Shown here one piece after another: positions 1-8,320 of a DNA stretch of 45,082 nt. The stretch is from Gammaproteobacteria bacterium (GTDB lineage Bacteria; Pseudomonadota; Gammaproteobacteria; SG8-11): the NCBI GenBank assembly GCA_024641505.1, contig JAHECY010000025.1, positions 1 to 45,082 on the forward strand, in the 5' to 3' direction. Every line of letters begins with the position of its first letter. The first letter of the stretch is position 1. The position numbers and the translations under genes are program-made. A model generated the notes under the pieces. That model was not told where the DNA came from, did no database searches, and saw nothing but the letters and a program-made list of their open reading frames with translations.

Positions 1-697
1 CAACCACGGTACAATCCGCCGGCAATGCAGCACGCAGAAATGCGGTTCCCCGGATATCCATGAGAGTCTGCACCGGCTCCCGCTGCGCCAGACGATGGGC
101 GATTTCCACGATGGCGCGCTCGCCATTGCCATACACCAGCAAATCCACCTTGGCATCCGGGAGCATGGACTTGCGCACTTTATCCGACCAGTAGTCATAA
201 TGGGCAATGCGCCGCAGACTGGCTTCAATGCCGCCGATGATGATGGGCACGTCGCGGTACGCTTCGCGACACCGTTGCGCATAGACCAGGGTGGAACGAT
301 CGGGACGTCGACCGCCCTGCCCGTCCGGCGTGTAAGCGTCATCACTGCGGATCTTACGATCCGAGGTATAGCGGTTCACCATGGAATCCATATTGCCGGC
401 GGTCACCCCGAAAAACAGATTGGGGCGGCCCAGGGCGCTGAAATCCGCGGTGTCGGTCCAGTCCGGTTGGGCGATTATCCCCACACGGAAACCCTGGGAT
501 TCCAGCACACGACCGATTACTGCCATGCCAAAACTGGGGTGATCCACATAAGCATCACCGGTCACCAGGATGATGTCGCAGGAATCCCAGCCCAGATCAT
601 CCATTTCCCGGCGGGACATGGGCAGATAGGGGGCGACGCCAAAGCGTTGCGCCCAGTACTTGCGATAGGAAAAAATATTTTTGATTGGGGGTGACAT
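1..697 (-). CDS. ygiQ: YgiQ family radical SAM protein (N-terminal part, cut by window edge)
   Basis: The reverse strand from the ATG at 697 reads open to the window edge, about 232 residues. The start [20 protein letters not shown], then [32 protein letters not shown] and [18 protein letters not shown] are hallmark stretches of the YgiQ N-terminal domain, which precedes the radical SAM core. The CX3CX2C iron-sulfur motif lies beyond the edge and cannot be seen. The function of YgiQ in vivo is not established. The published family is about 700 residues, so roughly a third is present. The large open frame on the other strand over the same bases is its shadow. The family call is firm; completeness cannot be judged. 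Confidence 0.93.
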   Translation of the reverse strand, partial: MSPPIKNIFSYRKYWAQRFGVAPYLPMSRREMDDLGWDSCDIILVTGDAYVDHPSFGMAVIGRVLESQGFRVGIIAQPDWTDTADFSALGRPNLFFGVTAGNMDSMVNRYTSDRKIRSDDAYTPDGQGGRRPDRSTLVYAQRCREAYRDVPIIIGGIEASLRRIAHYDYWSDKVRKSMLPDAKVDLLVYGNGERAIVEIAHRLAQREPVQTLMDIRGTAFLRAALPADCTVV

Positions 698-1067
698 AAA
701 CCGACCGGAGACAAGGAGTGCGCGAATTATAGCAACCGGAAGGCCGGCTGGCTATTTTCCCGGCAGGCATTTGTGCCCGGGATCTTCCCATGTTCGGCGC
801 GTAACGGGGTAACCACACGCCTGCATTTGCAGTTGCAGTGCTGCTGCGGATTGGGTATCAACCACCGGCTTGTAGTGTGCAGCAGAAGTTTCAATGATAA
901 AGCCAAAGCCGGTAACGTGACTTCGTTATGGATTCCCCGCCTGCGGTAGCGGTGGGGGTGCCGTTGCCAGGACGTCAAGCGCCAGGGATGGGTTCGCGGA
1001 ATAGTTCTAAAGCATGCATACGTCAGGCTGGTTTTATTCGATGCCGGCACATATTAGAATGGGCATC
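698..1067. other. Intergenic region, ygiQ / sirB2-like gene
   Basis: This divergent intergenic stretch of about 370 bases should hold the promoters of both flanking genes. I see no convincing coding frame and no tRNA. The sequence cacatattagaatggg just before the sirB2-like start contains a TATTAG hexamer that could serve as a -10 element, but no clear -35 accompanies it. The short open frames here have no recognisable protein character. Confidence 0.5.
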
Positions 1068-1448
1068 ATGATCAAACTGCTGCACATCACCACCGCCTTG
1101 GTCAGCATCAGCCTGTTCTGTCTGCGCTTTTATTGGCTAATGACCGATGCCGCGCACTTGCGCCGCACGTGGGTGCGGGTGTTACCGCACATCAATGATA
1201 GCGTGCTGCTGGTGACCGCCGTTGTATTGGCCGTTCAATTGCAGCAATACCCGCTGGTGCAGCCCTGGCTGACGGTGAAACTGGCGGCACTGCTGGCTTA
1301 CATCGGATTTGGCTTCGGCGTATTCCGCCTGGCCAAAACTCGTGCCGTACAAATAATCTGTTTTACCGTTGCCGTGGCGCTTTTTATCTTTATTCTGGGC
1401 GTCGCCCGCAGTCACAACCCCTGGGGATTGCTGGCAGGAACAGGGTAG
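1068..1448 (+). CDS. SirB2 family inner-membrane protein
   Basis: This 126-residue, very hydrophobic protein has four predicted membrane helices (roughly residues 3-22, 43-60, 70-88 and 98-116). The pattern HITTALVSISLFCLRFYW near the N-terminus, LRVLPHINDSVLL-like spacing (here RVLPHINDSVLLVTAV), the VKLAALLAYIGFGFGVFRLA segment and a C-terminal VARSHNPWG match the SirB2 family. SirB2 was named as an invasion-gene regulator in Salmonella, but the biochemical role is unknown. I chose the ATG at 1068 because the upstream in-frame starts would add a hydrophilic leader absent from the family. There is no strong ribosome binding site (only gggc). It stands alone, convergent with the HDOD gene. 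Confidence 0.88.
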   Translation: MIKLLHITTALVSISLFCLRFYWLMTDAAHLRRTWVRVLPHINDSVLLVTAVVLAVQLQQYPLVQPWLTVKLAALLAYIGFGFGVFRLAKTRAVQIICFTVAVALFIFILGVARSHNPWGLLAGTG

Positions 1449-1458
1449 ACACCGCAGA

Positions 1459-2313
1459 CTAAGCGGACAGCAGCAGGGATTTCATCTCCGCGAAATTTTC
1501 CGTCACCGCCGGCAGCAGGGCGTCGATTTGCGCATCGGTGATATCGATCAATTGCCGCGCGGATTTACTGATGGGTGGCACCTGATCATGATCCGTGGTA
1601 TTCAGCTCCGCGAGTTGCGCCACCACATTGGCAACATTAATGATCGCTGCTTCGATTTTACACTCCGGCGCCTTGTCCGGCTGGTGGTGAAACTCCACTG
1701 CTTCCCGTACATTTGCCGGTAACCGCCAGACCTTGAGCAGCTCGCCTCCGACCTTTGCATGATCAAAACCGAGAATTTCCCGTTCCGCATCGGACATACC
1801 CAGGGATACCGTTGCGGTTTCCACCCGCTCCAACACCTTGCGAGACGTATCGGGCATGCGGAAGAAGATCACCAATTCCCCGATGTCATGCAGCAATCCG
1901 GACACAAACAGCGATTCCCGGGCTTTGGGTAAATATTCCTTGCCCAGAAGTTTGGCGGCAATGGCGCAAAGTAAACTATGACTCCAGAAGTTTTCCATTG
2001 TGACCAGATCATTGGCCAAACCCTTGAACGTTTTGGTAGCGGAGGTTGCCAGAATCATATCACGCAGTTGGTTGGTGCCAATTACCGTTAACGCCCTGTT
2101 GATGGTGTCAATTTTCGAGGTAAAGCCATAGAATGGGCTGTTAACTATTTTTAACAGTCTGGCGGCTAACCCCGGATCTTGTTCTATTACCTTGCCGATC
2201 GCCGCCATCGACGAATTGGGATCAGAAATCAACTCGCTAACCTTGATATACACCTCGGGTAGAGACACCAGAGTGGTAACATTACTAACGAGTTCATAAG
2301 GATTTGCCGGCAT
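1459..2313 (-). CDS. HDOD domain protein (single-domain signalling protein)
   Basis: The product has 284 residues and is essentially one HDOD domain, a degenerate relative of the HD-GYP/HD phosphohydrolases. It contains LPEVYIKVSELISDP, the IEQDPGLAARLLKIVNSPFY segment, INRALTVIGTNQLRDMIL and VSGLLHDIGELV. The last retains an HD pair, but the full set of metal ligands of catalytic HD enzymes is not evident. HDOD proteins usually act in signalling or stress responses, often as binding modules rather than enzymes. The ATG at 2313 is preferred to an upstream GTG because GGAG lies 6 bases before it. The gene follows the FKBP-type isomerase gene by 24 bases on the same strand, so the two are probably co-transcribed. 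Confidence 0.9.
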   Translation of the reverse strand: MPANPYELVSNVTTLVSLPEVYIKVSELISDPNSSMAAIGKVIEQDPGLAARLLKIVNSPFYGFTSKIDTINRALTVIGTNQLRDMILATSATKTFKGLANDLVTMENFWSHSLLCAIAAKLLGKEYLPKARESLFVSGLLHDIGELVIFFRMPDTSRKVLERVETATVSLGMSDAEREILGFDHAKVGGELLKVWRLPANVREAVEFHHQPDKAPECKIEAAIINVANVVAQLAELNTTDHDQVPPISKSARQLIDITDAQIDALLPAVTENFAEMKSLLLSA

Positions 2314-2337
2314 TATTAGCTCCACACTTGGGGGTTG

Positions 2338-2826
2338 CTACTGCAAAGGCGTGTCACTGTAGGTCATGGTTTCCCGGGTCGCGATTTCCTGTGCGGTGGC
2401 ATCACGCACACCAAGCACGTTCACCACAAAGGTAATCGTCTTACCTGCAAAAGGATGGTTACCATCTATCGTCACCATGCCATTCGCCACTTCCGTTACC
2501 ACCATTTCCTTGACGTCGCCCTGTTCATTCTGGAACTGTGGCCGGGCACCCACCATTCGGTACTGCGGTGGCACATGCTCGATATGTTGCTTGAGTATCA
2601 ACGACGGGTCCGAATGACCAAAGCCTTCCTCGGCAGTAAGACTGACTTCCACCGATTGCCCCACCTTCTTTCCCGTCAATGCCTGTTCCACCTTAGGCCA
2701 CATTTTTCCATCCACGCCATGAATGTAATCCAGGGGCAGATCCGATTGTTCCAACATGGAACCATCCGCCCCTTTTATGGCATATGTGAATGTAACGACA
2801 TCAAATTTCTTAATCTTTCGAGACAT
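2338..2826 (-). CDS. FKBP-type peptidyl-prolyl cis-trans isomerase, SlyD-like
   Basis: This 162-residue protein has the SlyD/FkpB layout: an FKBP half (FDVVTFTYAIKGADGSMLEQS, then YIHGVDGKMWPKVEQALTG), an inserted IF chaperone domain (SLTAEEGFGHSDPSLI through EMVVTEVANGMVTIDGNHP), and a closing FKBP strand GKTITFVVNVLGVRDAT. It is expected to isomerise prolyl bonds and act as a folding helper in the cytosol. The histidine/cysteine-rich metal-binding tail of E. coli SlyD is absent. The ATG at 2826 is used, since the longer frame would begin with TTG. The gene is divergent from rhlB and heads a likely two-gene operon with the HDOD gene. Confidence 0.88.
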   Translation of the reverse strand: MSRKIKKFDVVTFTYAIKGADGSMLEQSDLPLDYIHGVDGKMWPKVEQALTGKKVGQSVEVSLTAEEGFGHSDPSLILKQHIEHVPPQYRMVGARPQFQNEQGDVKEMVVTEVANGMVTIDGNHPFAGKTITFVVNVLGVRDATAQEIATRETMTYSDTPLQ

Positions 2827-2970
2827 TGGCTCCAACTCGTGTATATAATTGTTAAATCTTTATGGTTTGTCGGCTTATGCGCCTAACCGCCCATTGTACC
2901 ATAGGGGGACAAACCTCTATCGGGCACCGGAATTTTGGATTAAATGCATGCTATGGCAACCACTTACAGG

Positions 2971-2976
2971 TATACT
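2971..2976 (+). promoter_or_regulatory. Possible -10 element of rhlB
   Basis: TATACT lies 33 bases before the rhlB start in the 183-base region between the divergent FKBP and rhlB genes. No good -35 hexamer sits 16-18 bases upstream, so this is a weak promoter call resting on the -10 match alone. Confidence 0.3.
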
Positions 2977-3009
2977 AACGCCCTGAATGTTGTACTGAAT
3001 CTGGCTTGA

Positions 3010-4317
3010 ATGACTGATACCCATCTAACAAAAACGCGTTTCGACGGTTTTGACATGGCCCAGCCTGTAAAGGACGCCTTGGCGGAACTGGGATTCACCT
3101 ATTGCACGCCCATCCAGGAAAAAACACTGCCGTTCACCCTGGCGGGCAAGGATGTCTGTGGTCAGGCGCAAACCGGTACCGGTAAAACCGTGGCGTTCCT
3201 GGCCTCGGTATTCAATTTGCTGATAAACACCCGCGACAGCAACGACGTCAACGGTCACGGCCCATACAGTGTGATTCTGGCGCCGACACGCGAACTGGCG
3301 GTGCAGATCGCCAATGAGGCTGAAATTTTCGCACGCCATGCGGGTATGACCCAGATCGCGGTGTATGGCGGCACCGGCTACGAATCCCAGAAAAATGCTT
3401 TACAGGCCGGCGTGGATGTCGTCATCGGCACACCTGGCCGGATAATCGACTACCACGAACAAAAAGTATTTAACTTTCGTAAAATCAAGGCGCTGGTCAT
3501 TGACGAAGCGGATCGCATGTTTGATTTGGGCTTCATCAAGGACATCCGCTATGTGCTGCGTCGGGTACCGGCCAGGGAACAGCGATTGAGTATGTTGTTC
3601 TCCGCCACATTGTCGTATCGGGTAAAGGAACTGGCCTACGAACACATGAATAATCCGGAACATGTTACCGTGGAACCGGAACGGGTCACCGCGGAGCGTA
3701 TTAGTGAACATGTGTATTTCCCCGCCCAGAACGAAAAGATACCCTTACTGCTTGGTCTGCTAAGAGCGAATCCGGAAGGACAGATGCTGATTTTCGTCAA
3801 TACCAAGCATACTGCCGAAAAAGTAGTGAACTATATTCATGGTAATGATTTTACGGTTGCATTGCTGACCGGCGACATACCACAGAAAAAACGTATGCGC
3901 TTGCTTACCGAGTTTGCTGACGGCAGCCGGCGCGTGATGGTGGCCACGGATGTCGCTGCGCGTGGCCTGCATATTCCGGCGGTCAGTCATGTCATCAATT
4001 TTGATTTGCCACAGGATGCCGAAGATTATGTACACCGTATCGGGCGCACCGGCCGTGCCGGCGCCAGTGGCGCGGCAATCAGTTTCGCCTGTGAGAAATA
4101 TGCGTTCCATTTGCCGGAAATTGAGGCCTATATCGGCCACAAGCTGGAAAGTCTGCCGGTGACCGCGGACTTATTGATCGTGCCGGCACCGCCCAAGGAG
4201 CTTATCGCAAAAATACCGCGCCGGGATCATGGGCCTGGAAGCAAGAAAGGCGACCATGGCGCCAAACGCCAAGGCAGCGGTAGACACCGTTCCCAGCGTC
4301 GCAGCAAACCCGCCTAG
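3010..4317 (+). CDS. rhlB: ATP-dependent RNA helicase RhlB (DEAD-box)
   Basis: The product has 435 residues with the full DEAD-box motif set: Q motif region (F14 to PIQ), motif I AQTGTGKT at 53-60, PTRELA, TPGR, DEAD at 165-168, SAT at 198-200, ATDVAARGLHIP and HRIGRTGRAG at 342-351. The start MTDTHLTKTRFDGFD and the linker are typical of RhlB rather than RhlE or SrmB. RhlB unwinds RNA as part of the RNA degradosome with RNase E and PNPase. The basic C-terminal tail (KKGDHGAKRQGSGRHRSQRRSK) is expected to bind RNA. The gene is monocistronic, with no clear Shine-Dalgarno before the ATG. Confidence 0.94.
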   Translation: MTDTHLTKTRFDGFDMAQPVKDALAELGFTYCTPIQEKTLPFTLAGKDVCGQAQTGTGKTVAFLASVFNLLINTRDSNDVNGHGPYSVILAPTRELAVQIANEAEIFARHAGMTQIAVYGGTGYESQKNALQAGVDVVIGTPGRIIDYHEQKVFNFRKIKALVIDEADRMFDLGFIKDIRYVLRRVPAREQRLSMLFSATLSYRVKELAYEHMNNPEHVTVEPERVTAERISEHVYFPAQNEKIPLLLGLLRANPEGQMLIFVNTKHTAEKVVNYIHGNDFTVALLTGDIPQKKRMRLLTEFADGSRRVMVATDVAARGLHIPAVSHVINFDLPQDAEDYVHRIGRTGRAGASGAAISFACEKYAFHLPEIEAYIGHKLESLPVTADLLIVPAPPKELIAKIPRRDHGPGSKKGDHGAKRQGSGRHRSQRRSKPA

Positions 4318-4469
4318 TCATCATTACCGATCCATAAACGCAATTTCTTCCCAAGACACAAAGTCCGCAACCCAACAACCCCCTATCCTGGAGAAGGCTT
4401 TAGTAGCAGAACCACGGCACCATGGTCTTTGGAAATAAATCGTTGTCGCGATTTACGGGCGTACCGGCA

Positions 4470-5846
4470 CTAGCTCCCAGCAGCGGCCGTACGCATATCC
4501 AGAATACTGGCGTCATGTCGGGGTATCGCCTCCTGTCCTTCATTGGCGAAATCGACGATCACCATCCCGGCAAACTTTTTGCCATTATAAAATTCCACGC
4601 GGTATTTACTACCCTCGGCATCGAGCGAGTACTTCTTCATGAGGTCCTGGCGTGCTATCGTGGCGCCTGCATCGCCAGTGCGCTTGGAATGTCGATAACC
4701 GACCACACTGACCCGGTATGGTTTCAGGGATTTCACTGTGAAACGTTCCTTGACCCCAACCATTGCACCCATCGAAACGCGGCGTGCCTTGCCATCCGCG
4801 GTCACCGCTACGGAAGCGAGACTGTCGTCGAATTCCACGAACTGAGGTTGAATTTCCAGAATCGTACGGTTGCCATAGGTGACCTGGTACAGATTTTTCT
4901 TATGGGTCAGGGCTACCAGTGGATTGCTGGCGCTAAACGACGGTTTGGTGCCCTTGGGCATCGGAAAACGCGGCAGACTCTTCCTGGGATTCTCCAGGTT
5001 GAGAGTTACCCGCTGGTCATTAAGGGACAACCGCAGATTCTCACCCATTGCCTCCTTGACCGCAGCAATCGTCAGTCCAAAGTCACGTTCGAATTGTACG
5101 CCCACCGCAGCCATCAACGCTTCGACGGCTAGCAAATGATGCACCACACGCCAGGGTGTATCGAATGATTTCGTCGCTTCGACCGCCAGTGCCGGCGCAT
5201 GGTTGCGCACCGCAAAATAGGTGAGACTCTTGCTCATCTCTTCGTCGCCGGCCCAGGTACGGGTGTTTTTCACATGAAACTGGTGTGCCGGATCGGAGAT
5301 GGCAGTATTGGCCTGGACCACCGCCTGGTTGGCAATTTGCGCAAGATTCCCGAACGGGCTGCCGGCAACGGTGGCCTGGTCGATGATAATACTCTGCCCC
5401 CATTGTTCGGGGTTACGCTGTTTGTCCACGTATTCCGGTGCATACCAGCCACTGCCATCGTGCAGGTTCACAATCACATCGATGCGAAGATCCAGCAATA
5501 TCTTCTTGATGCGGGATACCGTTGCATATTCCGGATCCCGCGTTGTGAGATCACCGAATTTCCGGTTCATATCACCGTAGATGCCACGTGAGTTGCTCAC
5601 AATGGAAAGAAAATTGAGATTGGGGATGACCCACACGTTACCATGGGTTATGCGGTAGTGGGTTACCAGCAACGAAGCCGCGGTAAATCCCCCGGGCTCA
5701 TCACCCTGTATGCCCCCCAACACCAGCATCGTGGGGCCCGGCTGGTTGGAATTGAGCTCGTGCAGCGTAAAATTGAGGTTCGCCGAGCCCGCGTCCGCGG
5801 TCGAAATGAACAGCAGCAAGGCAAGCAACGCCAGCAGCCGGTTCAT
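4470..5846 (-). CDS. M99-family peptidoglycan carboxypeptidase, Csd4-like, secreted
   Basis: The product has 458 residues with an N-terminal signal peptide (MNRLLALLALLLFISTADAG). The carboxypeptidase core resembles M14-type zinc enzymes, but the usual HxxE is QGDE: Q47 and E50, with the third ligand H129 in NLHDGSG and a likely catalytic glutamate E223 in ALAVEATKSF. A glutamine zinc ligand is the hallmark of the M99 family (Helicobacter Csd4, Campylobacter Pgp1), which trims tripeptide to dipeptide stems in peptidoglycan and shapes helical cells. Beta-rich C-terminal domains follow, as in Csd4. The ATG at 5846 is used because it starts directly at the signal peptide. It lies 2 bases after the stop of the M15 peptidase gene, so the two are translationally linked. 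The substrate is inferred from the family. Confidence 0.82.
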   Translation of the reverse strand: MNRLLALLALLLFISTADAGSANLNFTLHELNSNQPGPTMLVLGGIQGDEPGGFTAASLLVTHYRITHGNVWVIPNLNFLSIVSNSRGIYGDMNRKFGDLTTRDPEYATVSRIKKILLDLRIDVIVNLHDGSGWYAPEYVDKQRNPEQWGQSIIIDQATVAGSPFGNLAQIANQAVVQANTAISDPAHQFHVKNTRTWAGDEEMSKSLTYFAVRNHAPALAVEATKSFDTPWRVVHHLLAVEALMAAVGVQFERDFGLTIAAVKEAMGENLRLSLNDQRVTLNLENPRKSLPRFPMPKGTKPSFSASNPLVALTHKKNLYQVTYGNRTILEIQPQFVEFDDSLASVAVTADGKARRVSMGAMVGVKERFTVKSLKPYRVSVVGYRHSKRTGDAGATIARQDLMKKYSLDAEGSKYRVEFYNGKKFAGMVIVDFANEGQEAIPRHDASILDMRTAAAGS

Positions 5847-5848
5847 GC

Positions 5849-6907
5849 CTATACCACCTTGACATGCCACGGTTCAAAACGCACGCCGAGAGCATTGTCA
5901 GGTTGATATCGGTTCTGTACATAATCCAACTCGTTGATCCGTTGGTAAACATCGGATTGAAGAAACTTAATCGTAAAATTTTCCACGCCGAGGCTTACCT
6001 GACCGACATCGAAATCGCCAATGCTGTGGTAGGAGTAGCCCGGCGGTGCGATGGAGCGGGAAGTCAATGAAAGATTGCCGCCGACCGCTACCGCGCGTTC
6101 CAGGAAAATACTGGCCTGCTTCACGACGCCGCGAATCCCGGAAGTTAGCGTGAGGTCAGCACCGATATCCCGTTGCATCTTGCGATACATTTTTAATGCG
6201 CTGCCATGATAAAGAAAATTACCATGGTTTCCCACTTTGACGATCTTGCTAATCGCCACGGCATGATCCAGCTGAGCGATTACACGCAGACCTTTGAATC
6301 CGAAATCCGCGGCATCGCGATAGAAAATTTCTTCCAGCAATGCAATTTCCCGTGGCGATATGTCGCCAATAGCACTATATTGCCTGCTGCAGGCCAGCGT
6401 CTGATCCAGACTCATGGTGTTGAAGTGACCGAAACCGATGGTATCACGTACCGCATTCAGCTTTTGACTCAGGGAATACGCCAGCTCAAGATCCGCCGGA
6501 GTCAGCATCACATCATCGACATAACTCTGATCAAAACGTTTCGGAATGAAGTCATGCTCCGTGACCGGTGGCCTGACAAGCGGTGCCGGTTCCGTTACTG
6601 CTGCCTGGTCCATGGGTGGCGAAGACGACACGAGCACGCGTGCCAGCACGCTGTTACTGGCAGTTCCCAAGAGTCCCGTACCCAACAGCGCTAAAAATCG
6701 ACGTCGACCTCCATGCACCCGGTCCTCGGGCACCGGCAGTGATGTTGCGGCAACAAGCTGCCCCAAGTCCGACCCGGAACGCTCTAGAGTTGCTGCCGTG
6801 GCATCAATGCCGTCGTCAGTGGACGCTATTTTTTCGGAAGCCGACAGCCTGGCATCGTTGCCCAGGAGTTCTGGCGTTTGGCTGTAAATATCTGTTATTC
6901 GGCGCAT
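5849..6907 (-). CDS. M15-family (VanY-like) D-alanyl-D-alanine carboxypeptidase with internal Tat motif
   Basis: The C-terminal half carries the M15 peptidase signature: LTLTSGIRG (arginine of the substrate pocket), SYHSIGDFDVG (the SxHxxGxxxD zinc motif) and RFEPWHVKV (ExWH, general base plus zinc histidine). Such enzymes remove C-terminal residues from peptidoglycan stem peptides in the periplasm. A Tat-type motif RRRFLALLGTGLLG occurs only about 67 residues in. Either the protein has an unusual N-terminal extension or translation starts at the GTG at 6718, which has GAGGA just upstream and would put the Tat signal at the N-terminus. I give the longest ATG version (352 residues). It is the first gene of an operon with the Csd4-like gene. 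Confidence 0.8.
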   Translation of the reverse strand: MRRITDIYSQTPELLGNDARLSASEKIASTDDGIDATAATLERSGSDLGQLVAATSLPVPEDRVHGGRRRFLALLGTGLLGTASNSVLARVLVSSSPPMDQAAVTEPAPLVRPPVTEHDFIPKRFDQSYVDDVMLTPADLELAYSLSQKLNAVRDTIGFGHFNTMSLDQTLACSRQYSAIGDISPREIALLEEIFYRDAADFGFKGLRVIAQLDHAVAISKIVKVGNHGNFLYHGSALKMYRKMQRDIGADLTLTSGIRGVVKQASIFLERAVAVGGNLSLTSRSIAPPGYSYHSIGDFDVGQVSLGVENFTIKFLQSDVYQRINELDYVQNRYQPDNALGVRFEPWHVKVV

Positions 6908-7056
6908 CTGCAACCATGAAACCGGTGACTCTTGTTAGAGTTCGTCCACAGTAGCCAGGATCTTTATCGAGGAATTTTACGAGGTAGCGTGCGAAAACCC
7001 TTAACTCCCTTATTAATTCATACACTTATATTTCTATATTATTTTTTTGTGCTTAT

Positions 7057-7626
7057 TTATACAAATAACCCTTTTAATTCCAAATGTAACATTTCCTCTT
7101 CCTGAAAATTTAAGGTATCCAGGGCCGTGAAATTGAAATGTCGGGCAATCAAAACGTCCGGAAATCGCGCGATTCTGGTATTAAATTGTGCCACCAGGTC
7201 ATTGTATTGCTCGCGACGATCACCAATCGTCAATTGTAATGCGGCCACCCGATCCTGCAGATAGCGAAAGCGCTCGTCATCGAGCAACAACTTGCCGTCA
7301 TTGGTCTCCTGGTAGAATACACCCAGAGCCTTACGTAAAGCGGTTTCCGCCGCACCCAAGGGCGCCACCGCACCAGCTTCGTGCGCTTGATAAACCTTGG
7401 TGACGCATTGTTGAATTTGGTCACATACTGGATGACAGTGCATTTTTTCCCTGCAATAATCTACGAGCTTGGGTAAATCTTCGTGACGTTGACCGATCAA
7501 AGCGTCCATATCTTGACGACTTGCATCGATATCGTGCTTCAGCAGCACCAGGTCGTTATAGCTTACGATCAGATATACGATCGCGAAGACGGCCAATGCG
7601 AGGAGCGAGAACACTGAAATAGCCAT
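7057..7626 (-). CDS. LemA family protein
   Basis: The 189-residue product has one N-terminal membrane helix (about residues 3-23) followed by a long helical domain with LemA features: YNDLVLLKHDIDASRQDMDAL, RHEDLPKLVDYCREKM, the REQYNDLVAQFNTRIARFPDVLIA segment and a closing FNFTALDTLNFQEEE. LemA proteins face outward from the inner membrane. Their molecular role is poorly defined, though envelope stress and partnership with proteases or TPM-domain proteins are reported. The gene stands upstream of the peptidoglycan peptidase pair on the same strand, with a gap of about 150 AT-rich bases that makes a single transcript uncertain. Confidence 0.88.
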   Translation of the reverse strand: MAISVFSLLALAVFAIVYLIVSYNDLVLLKHDIDASRQDMDALIGQRHEDLPKLVDYCREKMHCHPVCDQIQQCVTKVYQAHEAGAVAPLGAAETALRKALGVFYQETNDGKLLLDDERFRYLQDRVAALQLTIGDRREQYNDLVAQFNTRIARFPDVLIARHFNFTALDTLNFQEEEMLHLELKGLFV

Positions 7627-7865
7627 GATTTTCCTCTGCCGTTGAATTTCCTAATGGTTATCGTCAGATTGTTCCCGATATTTACCTTTAACTTGGCCAA
7701 ACTCTTCACATTTTCAGGTATTTGGACTATATATCCTCACAGTACTTGATTGGAGAAAACGCAGCAGTTAAGAGCCTAAGCAATAACCATCTGCCTGCTA
7801 CAGGAACATGTTGTCTTGCCGATACATCACAGTCGGTAACATTTATAAGCGAGGGAGAACCCAAT

Positions 7866-8207
7866 ATGACAGAGAAGAAAACGTCCAGCAGCAGTAAAAA
7901 AGGCGGCAGCGCCAGTAGCGGCCAAACTCAGGGCAACAAATCCAAACCAGGGGCTGAGACGAAATCCGCCGCAGGCAAAACGGCCCCGCAGAAAGGAAAT
8001 CACAAGGACAGTAGTCCCACAAAGAACACAAGCTCCGCTACCGGCCACGCAGTTCCCGCCAAACCTCGGGTCAGCAGCGAAGAATTGATGCATATGATTG
8101 CAGAACAAGCCTATTATCTGGCGGAAAAACGCGGGTTTAACGGCGGTGATCCCGTTGCGGATTGGTTGGCAGCGGAACAAAAGGTCAAAACCCAATTTGC
8201 TGCCTGA
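7866..8207 (+). CDS. DUF2934 domain protein with low-complexity N-terminal tail
   Basis: This 113-residue protein has a Ser/Lys/Gly/Thr-rich disordered N-terminal part (residues 1-68) and a short C-terminal DUF2934 domain: EELMHMIAEQAYYLAEKRGF, then GGDPVADWLAAEQKV. DUF2934 is a small helical module of unknown function, common in proteobacteria and often attached to such tails. The ATG at 7866 is chosen over an earlier in-frame ATG at 7722 because GAGGGAGAA lies just before it and the longer leader has no protein character. The gene is divergent from lemA and convergent with the hibernation factor gene. Confidence 0.82.
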   Translation: MTEKKTSSSSKKGGSASSGQTQGNKSKPGAETKSAAGKTAPQKGNHKDSSPTKNTSSATGHAVPAKPRVSSEELMHMIAEQAYYLAEKRGFNGGDPVADWLAAEQKVKTQFAA

Positions 8208-8247
8208 AAGCGGTAACCACGGCAGGTGTTACTCCGGCACCTACCAC

Positions 8248-8281
8248 AAAAAAAGGGTTGATTCCCTGGGAATCAACCCTT
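8248..8281 (-). terminator. Rho-independent terminator of the hpf-like gene
   Basis: The arms 8253-8266 and 8268-8281 are perfect inverse complements over 14 bases, so a stem of about 12 pairs with a small loop forms. On the minus strand the stem is followed by seven Ts (complement of the A run at 8248-8254). It lies about 40 bases after the minus-strand stop of the hibernation factor gene. It may also slow plus-strand transcription leaving the DUF2934 gene, but there is no T run in that direction. Confidence 0.85.
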
Positions 8282-8320
8282 GCTTACTGTTAAGATATCA
8301 ACGACCTAACCGACGGTGTG

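Noticed and set aside
4422-5132. Long plus-strand open frame of 236 codons
   Set aside because: It lies wholly antisense to the Csd4-like gene, which has clear family motifs and a signal peptide; the antisense product shows no domain character.
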